Assembly (NCBI GenBank): GCA_022821585.1 | Contig: JAJEDI010000102.1 | Span: 1 to 50,606, forward strand | Source: Caldilineaceae bacterium | GTDB taxonomy: Bacteria; Chloroflexota; Anaerolineae; Caldilineales; Caldilineaceae | DNA length: 50,606 nt | Direction of reading: 5' to 3' | Shown here: piece by piece, positions 1 through 9,709 of the stretch | Position numbering within the stretch: position 1 is the stretch's first letter | Layout of the letters: each line of letters starts with the position of its first letter | Program-made: the position numbers and the translations under genes | The notes under the pieces: model-generated | Told to the model about the DNA's origin: nothing | What the model saw: the letters and a program-made list of their open reading frames with translations, nothing else | Databases searched by the model: none

Positions 1-203
<203 letters not shown>

Positions 204-331
204 ATGAATATCCTGCGCCTGTAGTAGTACTTCTTTATCCTGTTCAGTTCCTAGTGTGCCATGCGCGCGGCTTGACCGACGGCATGCAGGTCTCAGACCA
301 ACCGCACACGACAACCTGCGTAAGCAAAGAG

Positions 332-452
332 GAGTTGGTGGCAAGAGCGGTGGGGAAACACCCGGTCCCATCCCGAACCCGGTAGTAAAGTCCACCAGCG
401 TCGATGGTAGTGCGGGGGCGACCCCGTGTGAGAGTAGACCGCTGCCAACCTC
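332..452 (+). rRNA. rrf: 5S ribosomal RNA
   Basis: The sequence has the 5S hallmarks: 'cccatcccgaaccc' (loop B/C region), 'gtaaagtccaccagcg', and 'gtgtgagagtag' near the 3' end. The termini 'gttggtggc' and 'gctgccaac' can pair as helix I. Length of about 120 bases fits. It follows 23S in the usual 23S-5S order and is followed by a rho-independent terminator. Ends are estimated from helix I pairing. Confidence 0.93.
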
Positions 453-479
453 CTCTTTCTTTTATATCAGTAGCTCGGA

Positions 480-506
480 GACTCCCTTAACGGGAGTTTT
501 TCGTTT
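480..506 (+). terminator. Rho-independent terminator of the rRNA operon
   Basis: Inverted repeat actccc / gggagt (positions 481-497) with a short loop, followed directly by a T-rich run. It lies about 30 bases after 5S rRNA. Confidence 0.8.
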
Positions 507-566
507 TCATGTGGGCGCGCCTACCCGCGTTGCCAGGAATATCGCGTCGGTCTTTCGCTGCTCCCC

Positions 567-1532
567 CTACCCATCCTCGAACAGCCAGCATCTCGCCCTT
601 TGACCCTCCGCCGGTTCAAAGGCCGGCGGGCTTTCCTGTGCGCACGGTTCAAAGACCAGAGGGCAGCGCGGGTGGAAACGGCAACCCGCAGGCGGCTCGC
701 GCAGGTCCGGCGGCGCACCAGGGATGAACTGCGGCAGCGCGTCAGCGTGAAGCCGGGGAATGCTGGCCAGAAGCCGTTGCGTATAGGGGTGGGTGGGGTG
801 CAGCAGCACCTGGTCGGCGCTGCCGATCTCGACGATCTCGCCCGCATAGACCACGGCTAGGTCGTCACACACGTCGCTCGCCAGGGCGATGTCGTGAGTG
901 ATAAAGATGATGGCCAGGTTCATATCCTGTTTCAGCCGTTTGAGCAGGTTGGTGATCTGGGTCTGAACGCTGGCGTCCAGGGCGGAAGTCGGCTCATCCA
1001 TGATGACCACGGGCGGATCCAGGATCAGGGCGGCCGCGATCATGGCACGCTGCTTCATGCCGCCGCTGAGTTCATGCGGATAGCGGTCATATACATCTGC
1101 GGGCAGCCCCACATAGGCAAGCAGCTCCAGGGCGCGGGCGATCGCTTCCTGCTTACGGGCGGTTCTGCCCACCATCAGCGGTTCGATGATCTGCTCCCCT
1201 ACGCGCAGGACAGGGTTGAGGCCGTTCTGCGCGCCTTGGGGAACAAGGGACAGCTTCTGCCAGCGGATCTCCTGCCGAAAACGGTCGTCCGTCATGGCAA
1301 GAAGTTCCTGCCCGTTCAACCAGATTTCGCCTTCATAGCGGGCCACGTTTGTGGGCAGCATGCGCATGATGGCGAGGGCGAGCGAGGATTTGCCACTGCC
1401 CGATTCACCCACGAGACCGAGGGCAGAGCCGCCGCGCGCGAGGGAAAAGGAGACGTTGTCCACCGCGCGCACAGCGCCGGCGCGGTCGGCGTAGTGGAAG
1501 GTGAGATCGCGGACGTCGAGGAGCGATGTCAT
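567..1532 (-). CDS. Peptide/nickel-type ABC transporter ATP-binding protein (DppD/OppD family)
   Basis: Cytoplasmic ATPase of a dipeptide/oligopeptide-type importer, 321 aa. The Walker A motif GESGSGKSS is at about residues 42-50, the ABC signature LSGGMKQR at about 155-162, and Walker B VVIMDEP at about 175-181, followed by the D-loop SALD. The C-terminus carries the oligopeptide-family extension with CRFHPRC. The open frame continues upstream, but the start chosen is the ATG that overlaps the stop of the upstream permease gene (ATGA overlap), where family homology begins (MTSLLDVRDL). It is the last gene of the minus-strand importer cluster and pairs with the second ATPase at 9.7-10.7 kb, which is unusually far away. 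The substrate is inferred from family only. Confidence 0.92.
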   Translation of the reverse strand: MTSLLDVRDLTFHYADRAGAVRAVDNVSFSLARGGSALGLVGESGSGKSSLALAIMRMLPTNVARYEGEIWLNGQELLAMTDDRFRQEIRWQKLSLVPQGAQNGLNPVLRVGEQIIEPLMVGRTARKQEAIARALELLAYVGLPADVYDRYPHELSGGMKQRAMIAAALILDPPVVIMDEPTSALDASVQTQITNLLKRLKQDMNLAIIFITHDIALASDVCDDLAVVYAGEIVEIGSADQVLLHPTHPYTQRLLASIPRLHADALPQFIPGAPPDLREPPAGCRFHPRCPLVFEPCAQESPPAFEPAEGQRARCWLFEDG

Positions 1533-2965
1533 GGCGGCGACCGTCTCAGCCGCGGGTTCACCACCGGTTCGATTCCCAACCCAAGCAGCATGAAGGTGAG
1601 GGCGGTAATGACGATGCAGAGGCCGGGAGGCACGATCCACCACCAGTAGCCGAGATAGATGCCGCCGGTGCGGAAGCCGGCCTCGAGTATCTGACCCCAG
1701 GTGGGGATGGAGGGATCGCCGAGGCCGAGAAAGCTGAGTCCCGCTTCGGACAAGATCGCGGCGGGAGCGCCAAAGATGAGTTGGGCGAAGACGTAGGGGG
1801 TGATCTGGGGCAGGATGTGGCGGAACATCACCCGGCGCCGCGACGCGCCCAGGCTCTGAATGGCTTCGACCAGCTGGTTGGTGCGCACATGGAGGACCAT
1901 ACTGCGAATCTGGATAGTCAGGCCCGGCCAACCGAAGATGACGAGGATGACGATGATCATCCACAGGCTGGGGCCGACGATGAAAAGCATGAAGATGAGC
2001 AGCGGCAACACAGGCACATTGGCAACGATGTCGGAGATGCGCTGGATCGTGATGTCGGCCCGTCCGCCCAGGTAACCGCTGGCAATGCCCAGCGAAGTGC
2101 CGATCGCGGTGGACATCAAGGCCGAGATGATGCCGATGAAGAGCGCGACGGGCACCCCGAACAGCAGGCCCCGGGCCAGGTCTCTGCCCAGGCTGTCGGT
2201 ACCCATCAGGCCGAACACCGCGCCGCCCACGACGAAGCGCACTTTCCCCACACTGTCGCCCTCCTCCCGCATTGCAGCCTGTACGATGATCTCATAGTCG
2301 CCGGTCAGTGGCGCGAACGCTTCTTCAGAGTCGCCGGTGGGGACGCCAAAGAGGAAACGGTCTACGCGTCCGCCGATCTGCGCGCCGTCCAGCCGCAGAT
2401 CAAACTCGTCGGCAAGGAAATTCTGCACCGCGGTCACGGTTGCTTCGTCGGTGCTCAATTGCACCCGCAACGGCGTTTGACCATATCGCGAAAACGGCCC
2501 GCTCTCACCCTCACGGGGACCGCGTACCGTGTGGCGATAGATGCGCAACTGTTTGCCGTCCGGCCGTTTGAGCGAGATCAGCACCAGGGGCGGCCGCTCT
2601 GCGTATGTGACGTCGGCGAGGGTGACGGCCAGAAAGGTCGGCGGGTGGGAAGAGGCATAGTTCAAGGGGAAACGCCAGCTATGGACCGGCCCGCTGCGAG
2701 CCATCTGCACGGTATGCGGCTCCGTACCCTCGAAGACACGGTGGAGAGGTCGGGCCTCCGGGCGAAGTGAGTTGGTCCAGGCCGGAGGCACCGCTTTAGG
2801 GTTATCCACCCAGACGATGGGATTGCTCCACTGACTCTCGCCGAAATCCAGTGGAAATACGAGGAGCACATAGAGAGCCACCACGATCAGCAGGCCCAAC
2901 AGGCTGACGCCGCCGAAGCCCGGCCCGCTGCGCAGAAGCTCACGCAAGGCGTTGGCCGTGTTCAC
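1529..2965 (-). CDS. Peptide-type ABC transporter permease with large extracytoplasmic insertion (DppC family)
   Basis: Inner-membrane permease, 478 aa, against about 280-300 aa for a typical DppC. One N-terminal membrane segment (about residues 18-38) is followed by roughly 180 residues of soluble, probably extracytoplasmic sequence. The usual five-helix permease core then starts near residue 250. The coupling (EAA-like) motif is SLGASRRRVMFRHILP, followed by the hydrophobic C-terminal half. Start is a GTG preceded by GGAGG at good spacing. Its stop overlaps the ATG of the ATPase gene, so the two are translationally coupled. The insertion between TM1 and TM2 might contact the unusually large binding protein; that is inference. 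Confidence 0.88.
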   Translation of the reverse strand: MNTANALRELLRSGPGFGGVSLLGLLIVVALYVLLVFPLDFGESQWSNPIVWVDNPKAVPPAWTNSLRPEARPLHRVFEGTEPHTVQMARSGPVHSWRFPLNYASSHPPTFLAVTLADVTYAERPPLVLISLKRPDGKQLRIYRHTVRGPREGESGPFSRYGQTPLRVQLSTDEATVTAVQNFLADEFDLRLDGAQIGGRVDRFLFGVPTGDSEEAFAPLTGDYEIIVQAAMREEGDSVGKVRFVVGGAVFGLMGTDSLGRDLARGLLFGVPVALFIGIISALMSTAIGTSLGIASGYLGGRADITIQRISDIVANVPVLPLLIFMLFIVGPSLWMIIVILVIFGWPGLTIQIRSMVLHVRTNQLVEAIQSLGASRRRVMFRHILPQITPYVFAQLIFGAPAAILSEAGLSFLGLGDPSIPTWGQILEAGFRTGGIYLGYWWWIVPPGLCIVITALTFMLLGLGIEPVVNPRLRRSPP

Positions 2966-3038
2966 GGCGTTTGCCTCCGCGCGCCGCTCTTCGTTCGGGA
3001 CTCGGAGGACGGTCCGGCCGCAAGGATGCCGTTCGGCA

Positions 3039-4094
3039 TCAGTCTGTGTACCTCACACGGGGATCGAGAAAGACGTAGAGCACTTCCAGTACGATGCGGA
3101 TCGCGACATACATCAGAGTGAAGATGAAGGTGAGGGCAACGATGACGTTTTCATCGGGCGTTCCGGCAAGGGCATCGTAGTAAAGCCGGCCCATACCCTG
3201 CCAGTTAAAGACGGTCTCCACCAGAATCGAGCCTGACAGCGATCCGGCCAAACCGAACAGGAGACCGGTGACGATCGGCGGAGCGGCCACGCGCAGAATG
3301 TGGCGGAGGCGAACCCGGCTCTCGGGCAGCCCCTTGGCGCGGGCGATCTTGACGTGGTCTTCCTGGGCGATATTGAGCGTGATGGTGCGAATCGAGTAGA
3401 TCGACGGCCCAAAGCTGACGAGAACCAGGGTAATCACCGGCAGCAGAGCATGTGAGACAAGGTCGAAGAAGCGGGGCAGGGGCTCCGTAGGCGGCGGCGT
3501 GCTGTACATGCCGCCGGAGGGAAGGATTCGCAGCTGAATGGAGAGAATCAGTATGAACAGGATGCCGATCCACCAGGTGGGAATGGCATAGGAAACGGCC
3601 GCGAACCCGGAGACAAAGCGATCCAGCCAGGAGCCCTGGCGGGTGGCAAGATAGGAGCCGCCGACGATGCCGATGATGGCGGTGATGATAAACGATGTGG
3701 TGAGCAGGAGCATGGAGTTGGGCACACGCTCGGTCACGATATCGAAGACGCGATTGCTGCCGTCGAAGCTGCGCAACGAGCGGGCTTCGCCCAGGTCGAG
3801 GGTCAACACCCGCAACGCGGTGCGCGGGAGGCGATAGTACCAGGGCGTGCGCAACCCATAGAAGATCTCCAGCTCTTCGCGGCGCTTCTCCAGCACCTTT
3901 TCCATTTCGTCGGGGTCGCGGATGGTCTCGGCCAGCGCGGTTCGCTCGGCGCGCAGCTGCTCTCCTATCGTTGCAGCGAGAATGCGGTCGGAGAAGCCGG
4001 TCAGGCCTAGCGTCAACACCAGCATGAGCAGAACGACGAAGAAAACCCCGACCATGGTGAGGGAACGGACGAGGAGGGGACGAAAGAGTGACAT
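3039..4094 (-). CDS. Peptide-type ABC transporter permease (DppB family)
   Basis: Inner-membrane permease of 351 aa with an N-terminal membrane segment, a charged extracytoplasmic stretch (about residues 35-125), then five further membrane segments. The coupling-loop motif ARAKGLPESRVRLRHIL is typical of DppB/OppB, and the C-terminal DPRVRYTD ending is a family hallmark. Start is ATG; I see no clear Shine-Dalgarno sequence, because the upstream bases form a hairpin arm with the end of the binding-protein gene. It is the first permease after the binding protein and probably forms a heterodimer with the product of the next gene. Confidence 0.92.
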   Translation of the reverse strand: MSLFRPLLVRSLTMVGVFFVVLLMLVLTLGLTGFSDRILAATIGEQLRAERTALAETIRDPDEMEKVLEKRREELEIFYGLRTPWYYRLPRTALRVLTLDLGEARSLRSFDGSNRVFDIVTERVPNSMLLLTTSFIITAIIGIVGGSYLATRQGSWLDRFVSGFAAVSYAIPTWWIGILFILILSIQLRILPSGGMYSTPPPTEPLPRFFDLVSHALLPVITLVLVSFGPSIYSIRTITLNIAQEDHVKIARAKGLPESRVRLRHILRVAAPPIVTGLLFGLAGSLSGSILVETVFNWQGMGRLYYDALAGTPDENVIVALTFIFTLMYVAIRIVLEVLYVFLDPRVRYTD

Positions 4095-4199
4095 TACAGC
4101 AGTGGTCAGTGGCTAGTGAGCGGTGGTCAGTAGTCAGGGGGGCGAGTGAAGTTGCCATTCACTATACACTGTCCACGTTTCACCAGCCACTGCTGTTAA
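4094..4199 (-). repeat. Intercistronic inverted repeat after the binding-protein gene
   Basis: The arms acagcagtgg (4096-4105) and ccactgctgt (4187-4196) are complementary, so the whole gap between binding protein and permease can fold back. The gap is rich in variants of 'cagtggtc'. One arm covers the binding-protein stop codon and the other abuts the permease start. It may stabilise the upstream mRNA or damp permease expression (inference). Confidence 0.55.
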
Positions 4200-6985
4200 C
4201 GTCTGCGGCGCATGAGCATGATGCCGGCAAAGATGATGATGGCGACCACGACGCCGACAACTACGTTGACGGGCAGACCGGCGGCCGGCTCGGATTCAGA
4301 TTCTTCGGACTCGGCTTCTTCAGATTCAGACGCAGCGCTCTCCGATTCGGCTTCCGTATCCGATTCTGAGGCGGTCTCAGTATCGGATTCCGTGTCGGAC
4401 TCCGCTGAGTCGGACTTCTCTTCAGTTTCCGCCGCCGTCTCGGATTCGCTCTCTTCCTCGTCATTTGCGGCCTCGGACGACTCCTCATCCGAGTCGGAAG
4501 ATGAAGCTTCCTCTGTTTCTGAAGACTCCGATTCCTCCGCGGCCGGCTCCTCTTCGATGATGGCGATATCGGCTTCTAGTTCGATACGCCGCTCTGCCAT
4601 GCGGGCCAGCTCATCGCTGTAGGCAACCAGCACCAGTTCGTAGATCCCCAGATCCAGTTCGTCCGTGGTCTCAGCAGTCAACCTGATCGCAAACCAGTTG
4701 GGGTCCAGCGTATCCGCGTCGCCCTGCTGAATGATCTCCCCGCTGGCGGTGTCGATCAGCAGATAGCGCAGGGACAGATTGCCGGGCCCATCCAGCGTCA
4801 AGGTAACTTCATAGTCGGCGCCCAACTCGATCGGCGGCGCCTCGATCTCGGTATATTCGATCAGGTCCGGCAGCCCGCGGTAGAGATCGCTGGCCGTGAA
4901 GGGGTAGTTCTCGTCACGGAAGGCGACCAGTTCGGCGAATTGGGCCGGAGGATCATAGCGCTCCAACATGAAGGGCCCGTTGCTGATCACCATGTGCCCT
5001 TTCTCGTCAAACCAGTCGAGCACGGCAGTGTAACGTTCCACGCCCTCTTCGCTGCTGGTAAGGACCGTTTCACCGTCTGCAGTGGGCAGGGTGAACACAT
5101 CCGTGGGGATGGTCTCTGCCCGGCGCAGATCCAGCATGGCCTTGCGCACGAGGCGGGCATCCCGGTCCAGCACAAGGCTGATCCATGGCACGTTGTAGCG
5201 GGCGGCAGCCGTGTCGCTAAACGCGGCCCGCCGCTGGCCGAATACCAGCTCGTCCATCGCATAGAGCATTTCCCAGGGGGTACTCAACCCGGAGGGGGTG
5301 CCGTAGGACGCGATGTAATTCTGCTCAAAATGCCAGAAGTCCACGTAGGCTTCGATGCGATTATCGTCCAACACGCGGTAGCCCTTGATCGTCTCCAGGA
5401 AGGGGCGCGCAGTCGTGGCGATGACCGTTTCGATCTTGGCTTTATCGGGATTGTAGGACAGGTCGAAGCCCTGATAGATAGAATAGAGCACATCGGCCAT
5501 GCTGATCGGCTGGCCATGATGCCACGGGGCCTGGAAGAATTTGCTGTAGTCGTAGACGACCTTGCTGATGGCGGTTACCTCTTCACCCACGTTCGTCCAC
5601 CGGCCCCGTTGCGCGTTCCACGTGATGGCGTCCGCCGGCACATCCAACGTGCCGTCCGGCCCGGCCGTCTCCACGTCGTAGTCGATGCGGAAGGGCGCCG
5701 GGATCCCGGTGAAGGGGTCGTTCCAAATGGCCGGGTCCTGCAGATGCCGCCAGATATCGCTGCTGTAGACATCGCCGAACCCACCGACCGGGTTCCACGT
5801 CGTGCGTTCGGTCCACACCCATAGGTGGCCCACTGTCAGTTCGTCGCTGCCCGCCTTATAGGCCGAACGCAAGCTCCACAGCCCGCGCGGCCCCGCGGCC
5901 AGGTCCTGGGTTATGCCCTCGACGCCCGCCTGTACGGGGAAGGCGTTCATGACGGTGGCGATCCAGATGCGGACAGACTCGTCGAGGCCTATGCGGGTCA
6001 TTTCGCGATACATGTCGTCGCGCTCGGCCTGGTCGGCGAACTCACCCTTGAAAAGGCGCTCGCCCAGATCGTCCAACTCTTCGTTTTCGTAGTGCCAGAA
6101 GCCGACCTCTTTCCAGCCGGGCATGTTTCCCAGCCAGGGCGCGTAGAAGGAGTTGATGCCGCCGAAATCGTAGCGGTTGGGCGAACCGCGGCCCCAGCCT
6201 TCGGTGTACAGATGCCATTCAAATTGGGCCGGGTCGGTGGCATAGACGGTCTGGATGGCAGGCGCAAAGGTCTGACGATTGGCCGCGACCGCGAACCCGG
6301 CGTCCTGCAGGGCCGATCGAATCAGATCGCCCACGTCGCGCCGCTCGTCCTCCACGCGCATGATGAACTTCAGGCGGACCGGCTGCCCGTTGAAATGCCA
6401 CACATCGTCAACCAACTCTGCGCCGGCCGCGGTCATGGCATCGGCGATCAGTTGGCGTGCGTATTCGGGATCGTAGTCCAAATCCGCCTGCTGAATCACG
6501 TCGAAGACGGTCAGATAATCGTAATCGGTGGAGGCCACGTTGGTGTACATCGGCGCCGCCTGGCCCTGATAGATCTCCCGGGTTACAAATTCCCGGTCGA
6601 TCAGGCGTTGCATGGCCTGCCGCACCTCTTTGATCGAAAAGGGGTTCAATCTGCCTTCTGGCGCCGGGGCCGGATTGAGGATCAGCGAGATTGTGCTGGC
6701 CGGGGCCTCATAGAGTTGGATGCCCTCGTTATCGCGCAGCTCGCGGGCCGCGGCAATCTTCAGATTGAAGTAGTAGAGGTCCATCTCCCCGGCTTCCAGA
6801 TCCAGCGGCGCGCGGTCCACGTTGAACGCTTTGAAATAAAGCCGCTCGACCGCAGGCCCGGGTTCCTCATGAGGAGGACTGTATTGGGCCAGGGCCGAGG
6901 AGGAGAGACCAATAATGATCGCAAGACTGATCGGGACGACTTTGAGCAGCCATGCTGAAGTTTTGGTCGACCAAGTCGTATTCAT
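4196..6985 (-). CDS. Large peptide-type ABC substrate-binding protein (SBP family 5) with C-terminal membrane anchor
   Basis: Extracytoplasmic binding protein of 929 aa, against about 500-600 for the usual family 5 protein. An N-terminal hydrophobic signal (about residues 9-32, ending SSSALAQ) precedes the SBP_bac_5-like fold (for example RQAMQRLIDREF and PWHHGQPISMADV). After about residue 740 comes a beta-rich region, then roughly 90 residues made mainly of Glu, Ser, Ala and Asp, then a transmembrane helix (VVVGVVVAIIIFAGIML) and a terminal RRRR. This looks like a wall-spanning stalk plus stop-transfer anchor. The start chosen is the ATG preceded by AAAGGAT; a longer in-frame start exists but would precede the signal peptide. 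It is first in line before the two permeases. Confidence 0.88.
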   Translation of the reverse strand: MNTTWSTKTSAWLLKVVPISLAIIIGLSSSALAQYSPPHEEPGPAVERLYFKAFNVDRAPLDLEAGEMDLYYFNLKIAAARELRDNEGIQLYEAPASTISLILNPAPAPEGRLNPFSIKEVRQAMQRLIDREFVTREIYQGQAAPMYTNVASTDYDYLTVFDVIQQADLDYDPEYARQLIADAMTAAGAELVDDVWHFNGQPVRLKFIMRVEDERRDVGDLIRSALQDAGFAVAANRQTFAPAIQTVYATDPAQFEWHLYTEGWGRGSPNRYDFGGINSFYAPWLGNMPGWKEVGFWHYENEELDDLGERLFKGEFADQAERDDMYREMTRIGLDESVRIWIATVMNAFPVQAGVEGITQDLAAGPRGLWSLRSAYKAGSDELTVGHLWVWTERTTWNPVGGFGDVYSSDIWRHLQDPAIWNDPFTGIPAPFRIDYDVETAGPDGTLDVPADAITWNAQRGRWTNVGEEVTAISKVVYDYSKFFQAPWHHGQPISMADVLYSIYQGFDLSYNPDKAKIETVIATTARPFLETIKGYRVLDDNRIEAYVDFWHFEQNYIASYGTPSGLSTPWEMLYAMDELVFGQRRAAFSDTAAARYNVPWISLVLDRDARLVRKAMLDLRRAETIPTDVFTLPTADGETVLTSSEEGVERYTAVLDWFDEKGHMVISNGPFMLERYDPPAQFAELVAFRDENYPFTASDLYRGLPDLIEYTEIEAPPIELGADYEVTLTLDGPGNLSLRYLLIDTASGEIIQQGDADTLDPNWFAIRLTAETTDELDLGIYELVLVAYSDELARMAERRIELEADIAIIEEEPAAEESESSETEEASSSDSDEESSEAANDEEESESETAAETEEKSDSAESDTESDTETASESDTEAESESAASESEEAESEESESEPAAGLPVNVVVGVVVAIIIFAGIMLMRRRR

Positions 6986-7101
6986 ATTGCAAATCCTTTT
7001 GCCAACACCCGCGATCATTGACCAGTAGGTTGCCGAACGCCGCCGACCTCTTCGGGACGTCCGGCAGCCAGTGTGACTGAGAGCCGCCTACCGCGGACGG
7101 A

Positions 7102-9483
7102 TCATCCAGTTCGCCTGCGGAACGAAACCCATAGCAGGCCGAGCGCGATGCCTATACCGACGCCGCCGACCACCGGCCAGGTCGCGCTCCCGCCGGGTAC
7201 GGCCGATGTGGCGAGTGCCGTCGTTGCCGGCACACTCTCCACCGCGACCTGGTGCGAAGCAGGCGACAGACCGGCCTGCGACGCCGTTCCGTTCAACTGT
7301 TCCAACTTCTCATCCAGGGCATCCAGCTTCTTTTCCAGGTCCTGGACATTGTCGAAGCCGAACTCCATATAGAATGATGTGGAGGCGAAGTTGCCCGATT
7401 CGTCGACCAACACCACGCGGTGGGCGCCTTCACCGGAGATGGGGACGAAGATCTGCTGTGTATAGCGCCCGAGCTTGTCGGTGCGGCCGGATGCGGCGTT
7501 GGCGCCACCGACAAGCAGGTAGATATCCATATCGGGTTGGAAGCCGTGCCCCTGAACGGTGATGGTCTCTCCGGCAGCTCCGGCGTCGGGGCTGATGAAG
7601 ATTTCAGGACGGGCGATGGCGCGCTGGCGGCTGAAACCGATCTTTTGGTTGGTGGGGCCAAACTCACCGAGGCGAGTATCGGCCCATACCAGATAGGCGT
7701 CGTTCTCGCTGGCGGCGATGGCGAAGTAGTCTCCCAGGAAAAGCCCTCTGGGAAAACCCTTATTGGGATTGGAGGGGAAGTCGGTCACGCGCGTGTCGCC
7801 AACTTTGAGTTCAAGCTCTTCCAGTTCAAACCCCCACGTCTCGCCCTGATCTTCGGAACGGGTATAGTAGATATGGTAGCGGGTGCGGACGGGGTCGTCG
7901 CGCATATCACCCCACATGAGATGGATGACGCCATCCGGCCCGACGTCCATGGCCGGGAAAAACTGAACGGCGTCGGTCTCATCGGTGTTGATGCGTACGG
8001 GCCGCGACCAGCGGTCTCCGCCGTTGAGTGAGCGGATAAAGTAAACGTCGCCCTCATCGAGTGGATTTTCCGCCGGCAACGCGACATAGGTTACATAGAG
8101 TTCATCTTCAGGTCCTACCGCTACTTTGGGGAAGGCGGACGCCCAGTAACGGAAGTAGGCGTTACGGGGTCGGAATCCCGGCTCCAGGAACCGGGCGATA
8201 CGTTTGGGATCGCCAAAGGTTTCGCCGCCATCCTCCGACTTGGACATATAGAATTCGGCGAGGCCTTTCATGCTCTCGTCATCGGTGCTGTCAATCCAGG
8301 TCACATAGAGGGTGCCCTTGGAATCGACGACGGGGAATGGCCCCTGCACGACACGCTTGGTGCCGATTGCGTTCGACTGGCCTTCGGTGTCGTCGATCTC
8401 GCCATAGGTGCGCTTTACGGTCGGGCCGACCGGGACAGGATCGGACCAAGTCAGACCCTGGTCGAGCGAGTAGGCCAGCATCGGGGTGGTCTGTACTTCA
8501 GGCGCGCCCAGGGTTGGGAGCTCGCCGATGTAGAGGATGTCGTAGATGGTGTTAAATTCGACAAATGTGACATAGACCACCGTCTGGTCTTCGATCGTAG
8601 GATGGGGGCCTGTGGTCATCCACGGTTTGTCGAGAAAGCTGAGGCTTACTGTGCCGCGTATGCGGCCGGTTGGGTCAAGGACGGCGTCGGATTCGACGTC
8701 GCTGCGTGCGCTGTCGACCGGTTCCTCCCAGACGAAGCCGCCGTCTTTCGATGTCGAGACGGCGATCGAGGAGACGAGTGCAAAGCCGGTGGCATTGCCG
8801 ACTGAGTATTCTTTGATGCCGATCGAGATCGAAGCCATGTAGACATTGCCGTCGCTATCGAACTCGACCACCGGGTCACCGCCGGAGATCCGGTCTTTGC
8901 GCAGGTATTTGATCTGCTGCGGCCCTTCCCAATTCACGCCGCCATCGATGCTGACGTAGGCAGAGTTGTTGGGGAAGTTGTAATCGATCAGACCCAAGAC
9001 CAGGTGATCGGGATCGTGCGGATTGACAGCGATATCCGGCTCGGTCTGCAAGGGGACGTTGCTGAAGTCCCGGGTCACCAGCAGGTCGCGGCTGAACGCG
9101 GGCGCCGGATCGCGGTAGGGCACGAGGATGCCCGGCCCCGCGGACTGCAGCAGCGGCGTATCTCCTTCACTGCCGGGGAGGCTGCTGAGATTCTGGCGGT
9201 CGAGCGTGTTCCAGCCCGGCCGGTCGAGAAAGATCCGGTTGTCCACACCCTGGGCGATGAGCCACGCAGGCCCGGAGAGCACGTCCTGGATTGGATTCAT
9301 GGCATCCAGGATATCATCCGGATTCTTGCTGATCTTGCCGCGTGTCGGAAGTTGCGGCACCGGCATCTGCGCGGCTGCCGGCAGCGGCATTGCCAGCAGG
9401 CCTACGACCAGGATCAGTAAAGGAATACGCAGGCCCAATCTGAGGGCACTGCCAGGCCGGCTGATCTTGTGCAATCTATCCAT
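7102..9483 (-). CDS. Secreted BNR-repeat (sialidase-like) protein with IPT-like domain, coiled coil and C-terminal anchor
   Basis: 793 aa. An N-terminal signal peptide (hydrophobic to about residue 38, PAAAQ) is followed by a beta-propeller-like region with several Asp-boxes: SIDGGVNW, SKDGGFVW, SLDQGLTW, SEDGGETF, SLNGGDRW, SEDQGETW. Near residue 640 begins an IPT/TIG-like beta domain (GETITVQGHGFQP). Next is a short coiled coil (DLEKKLDALDEKLEQL), a membrane helix and a basic tail (FRRRTG). I could not identify a full sialidase catalytic set, so hydrolase activity is uncertain; a binding or adhesion role is equally possible. ATG start with AAGGAG about 11 bases upstream. It sits between an ATPase and the binding protein of a peptide importer, which is unusual. 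Confidence 0.85.
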   Translation of the reverse strand: MDRLHKISRPGSALRLGLRIPLLILVVGLLAMPLPAAAQMPVPQLPTRGKISKNPDDILDAMNPIQDVLSGPAWLIAQGVDNRIFLDRPGWNTLDRQNLSSLPGSEGDTPLLQSAGPGILVPYRDPAPAFSRDLLVTRDFSNVPLQTEPDIAVNPHDPDHLVLGLIDYNFPNNSAYVSIDGGVNWEGPQQIKYLRKDRISGGDPVVEFDSDGNVYMASISIGIKEYSVGNATGFALVSSIAVSTSKDGGFVWEEPVDSARSDVESDAVLDPTGRIRGTVSLSFLDKPWMTTGPHPTIEDQTVVYVTFVEFNTIYDILYIGELPTLGAPEVQTTPMLAYSLDQGLTWSDPVPVGPTVKRTYGEIDDTEGQSNAIGTKRVVQGPFPVVDSKGTLYVTWIDSTDDESMKGLAEFYMSKSEDGGETFGDPKRIARFLEPGFRPRNAYFRYWASAFPKVAVGPEDELYVTYVALPAENPLDEGDVYFIRSLNGGDRWSRPVRINTDETDAVQFFPAMDVGPDGVIHLMWGDMRDDPVRTRYHIYYTRSEDQGETWGFELEELELKVGDTRVTDFPSNPNKGFPRGLFLGDYFAIAASENDAYLVWADTRLGEFGPTNQKIGFSRQRAIARPEIFISPDAGAAGETITVQGHGFQPDMDIYLLVGGANAASGRTDKLGRYTQQIFVPISGEGAHRVVLVDESGNFASTSFYMEFGFDNVQDLEKKLDALDEKLEQLNGTASQAGLSPASHQVAVESVPATTALATSAVPGGSATWPVVGGVGIGIALGLLWVSFRRRTG

Positions 9484-9682
9484 GGGATACAGATCTCCTT
9501 ATGTATTCGTTAAACGCCAGCGGCGGTTCAGCCGCCAGCGACCCTTTCTCATGAGTGCTATTCCGCCGTCGCCGATCCCATTTTCGGGCACTTGGCGGCG
9601 GCGGGACAGAGAGACGAACGATAGTCCGTTTTGGTATCGGTCAGCCTGAATTTGGATTTCAAGGGTACGGGCACCAAATGAT

Positions 9683-9709
9683 ATTATAATAGCCGATTCG
9701 CGTTCTTAA
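9683..9709 (-). promoter_or_regulatory. Possible promoter for the BNR protein and importer genes
   Basis: On the minus strand a perfect TATAAT (9688-9683) lies about 200 bases before the BNR-protein start. The only -35-like sequence (TTAAGA) is 15 bases away, so it is weak. It overlaps the 3' end of the upstream ATPase gene. Confidence 0.3.

Noticed and set aside
4212..4622. Ser/Asp-rich open frame on the plus strand
   Set aside because: It is the antisense of the Glu/Ser-rich stalk of the binding protein; composition is explained entirely by that, and there is no ribosome site.
4940..6958. Long open frames on the plus strand (294 and 377 codons)
   Set aside because: Antisense to the well-supported binding-protein gene; translations show no family features, as expected for high-GC shadow frames.
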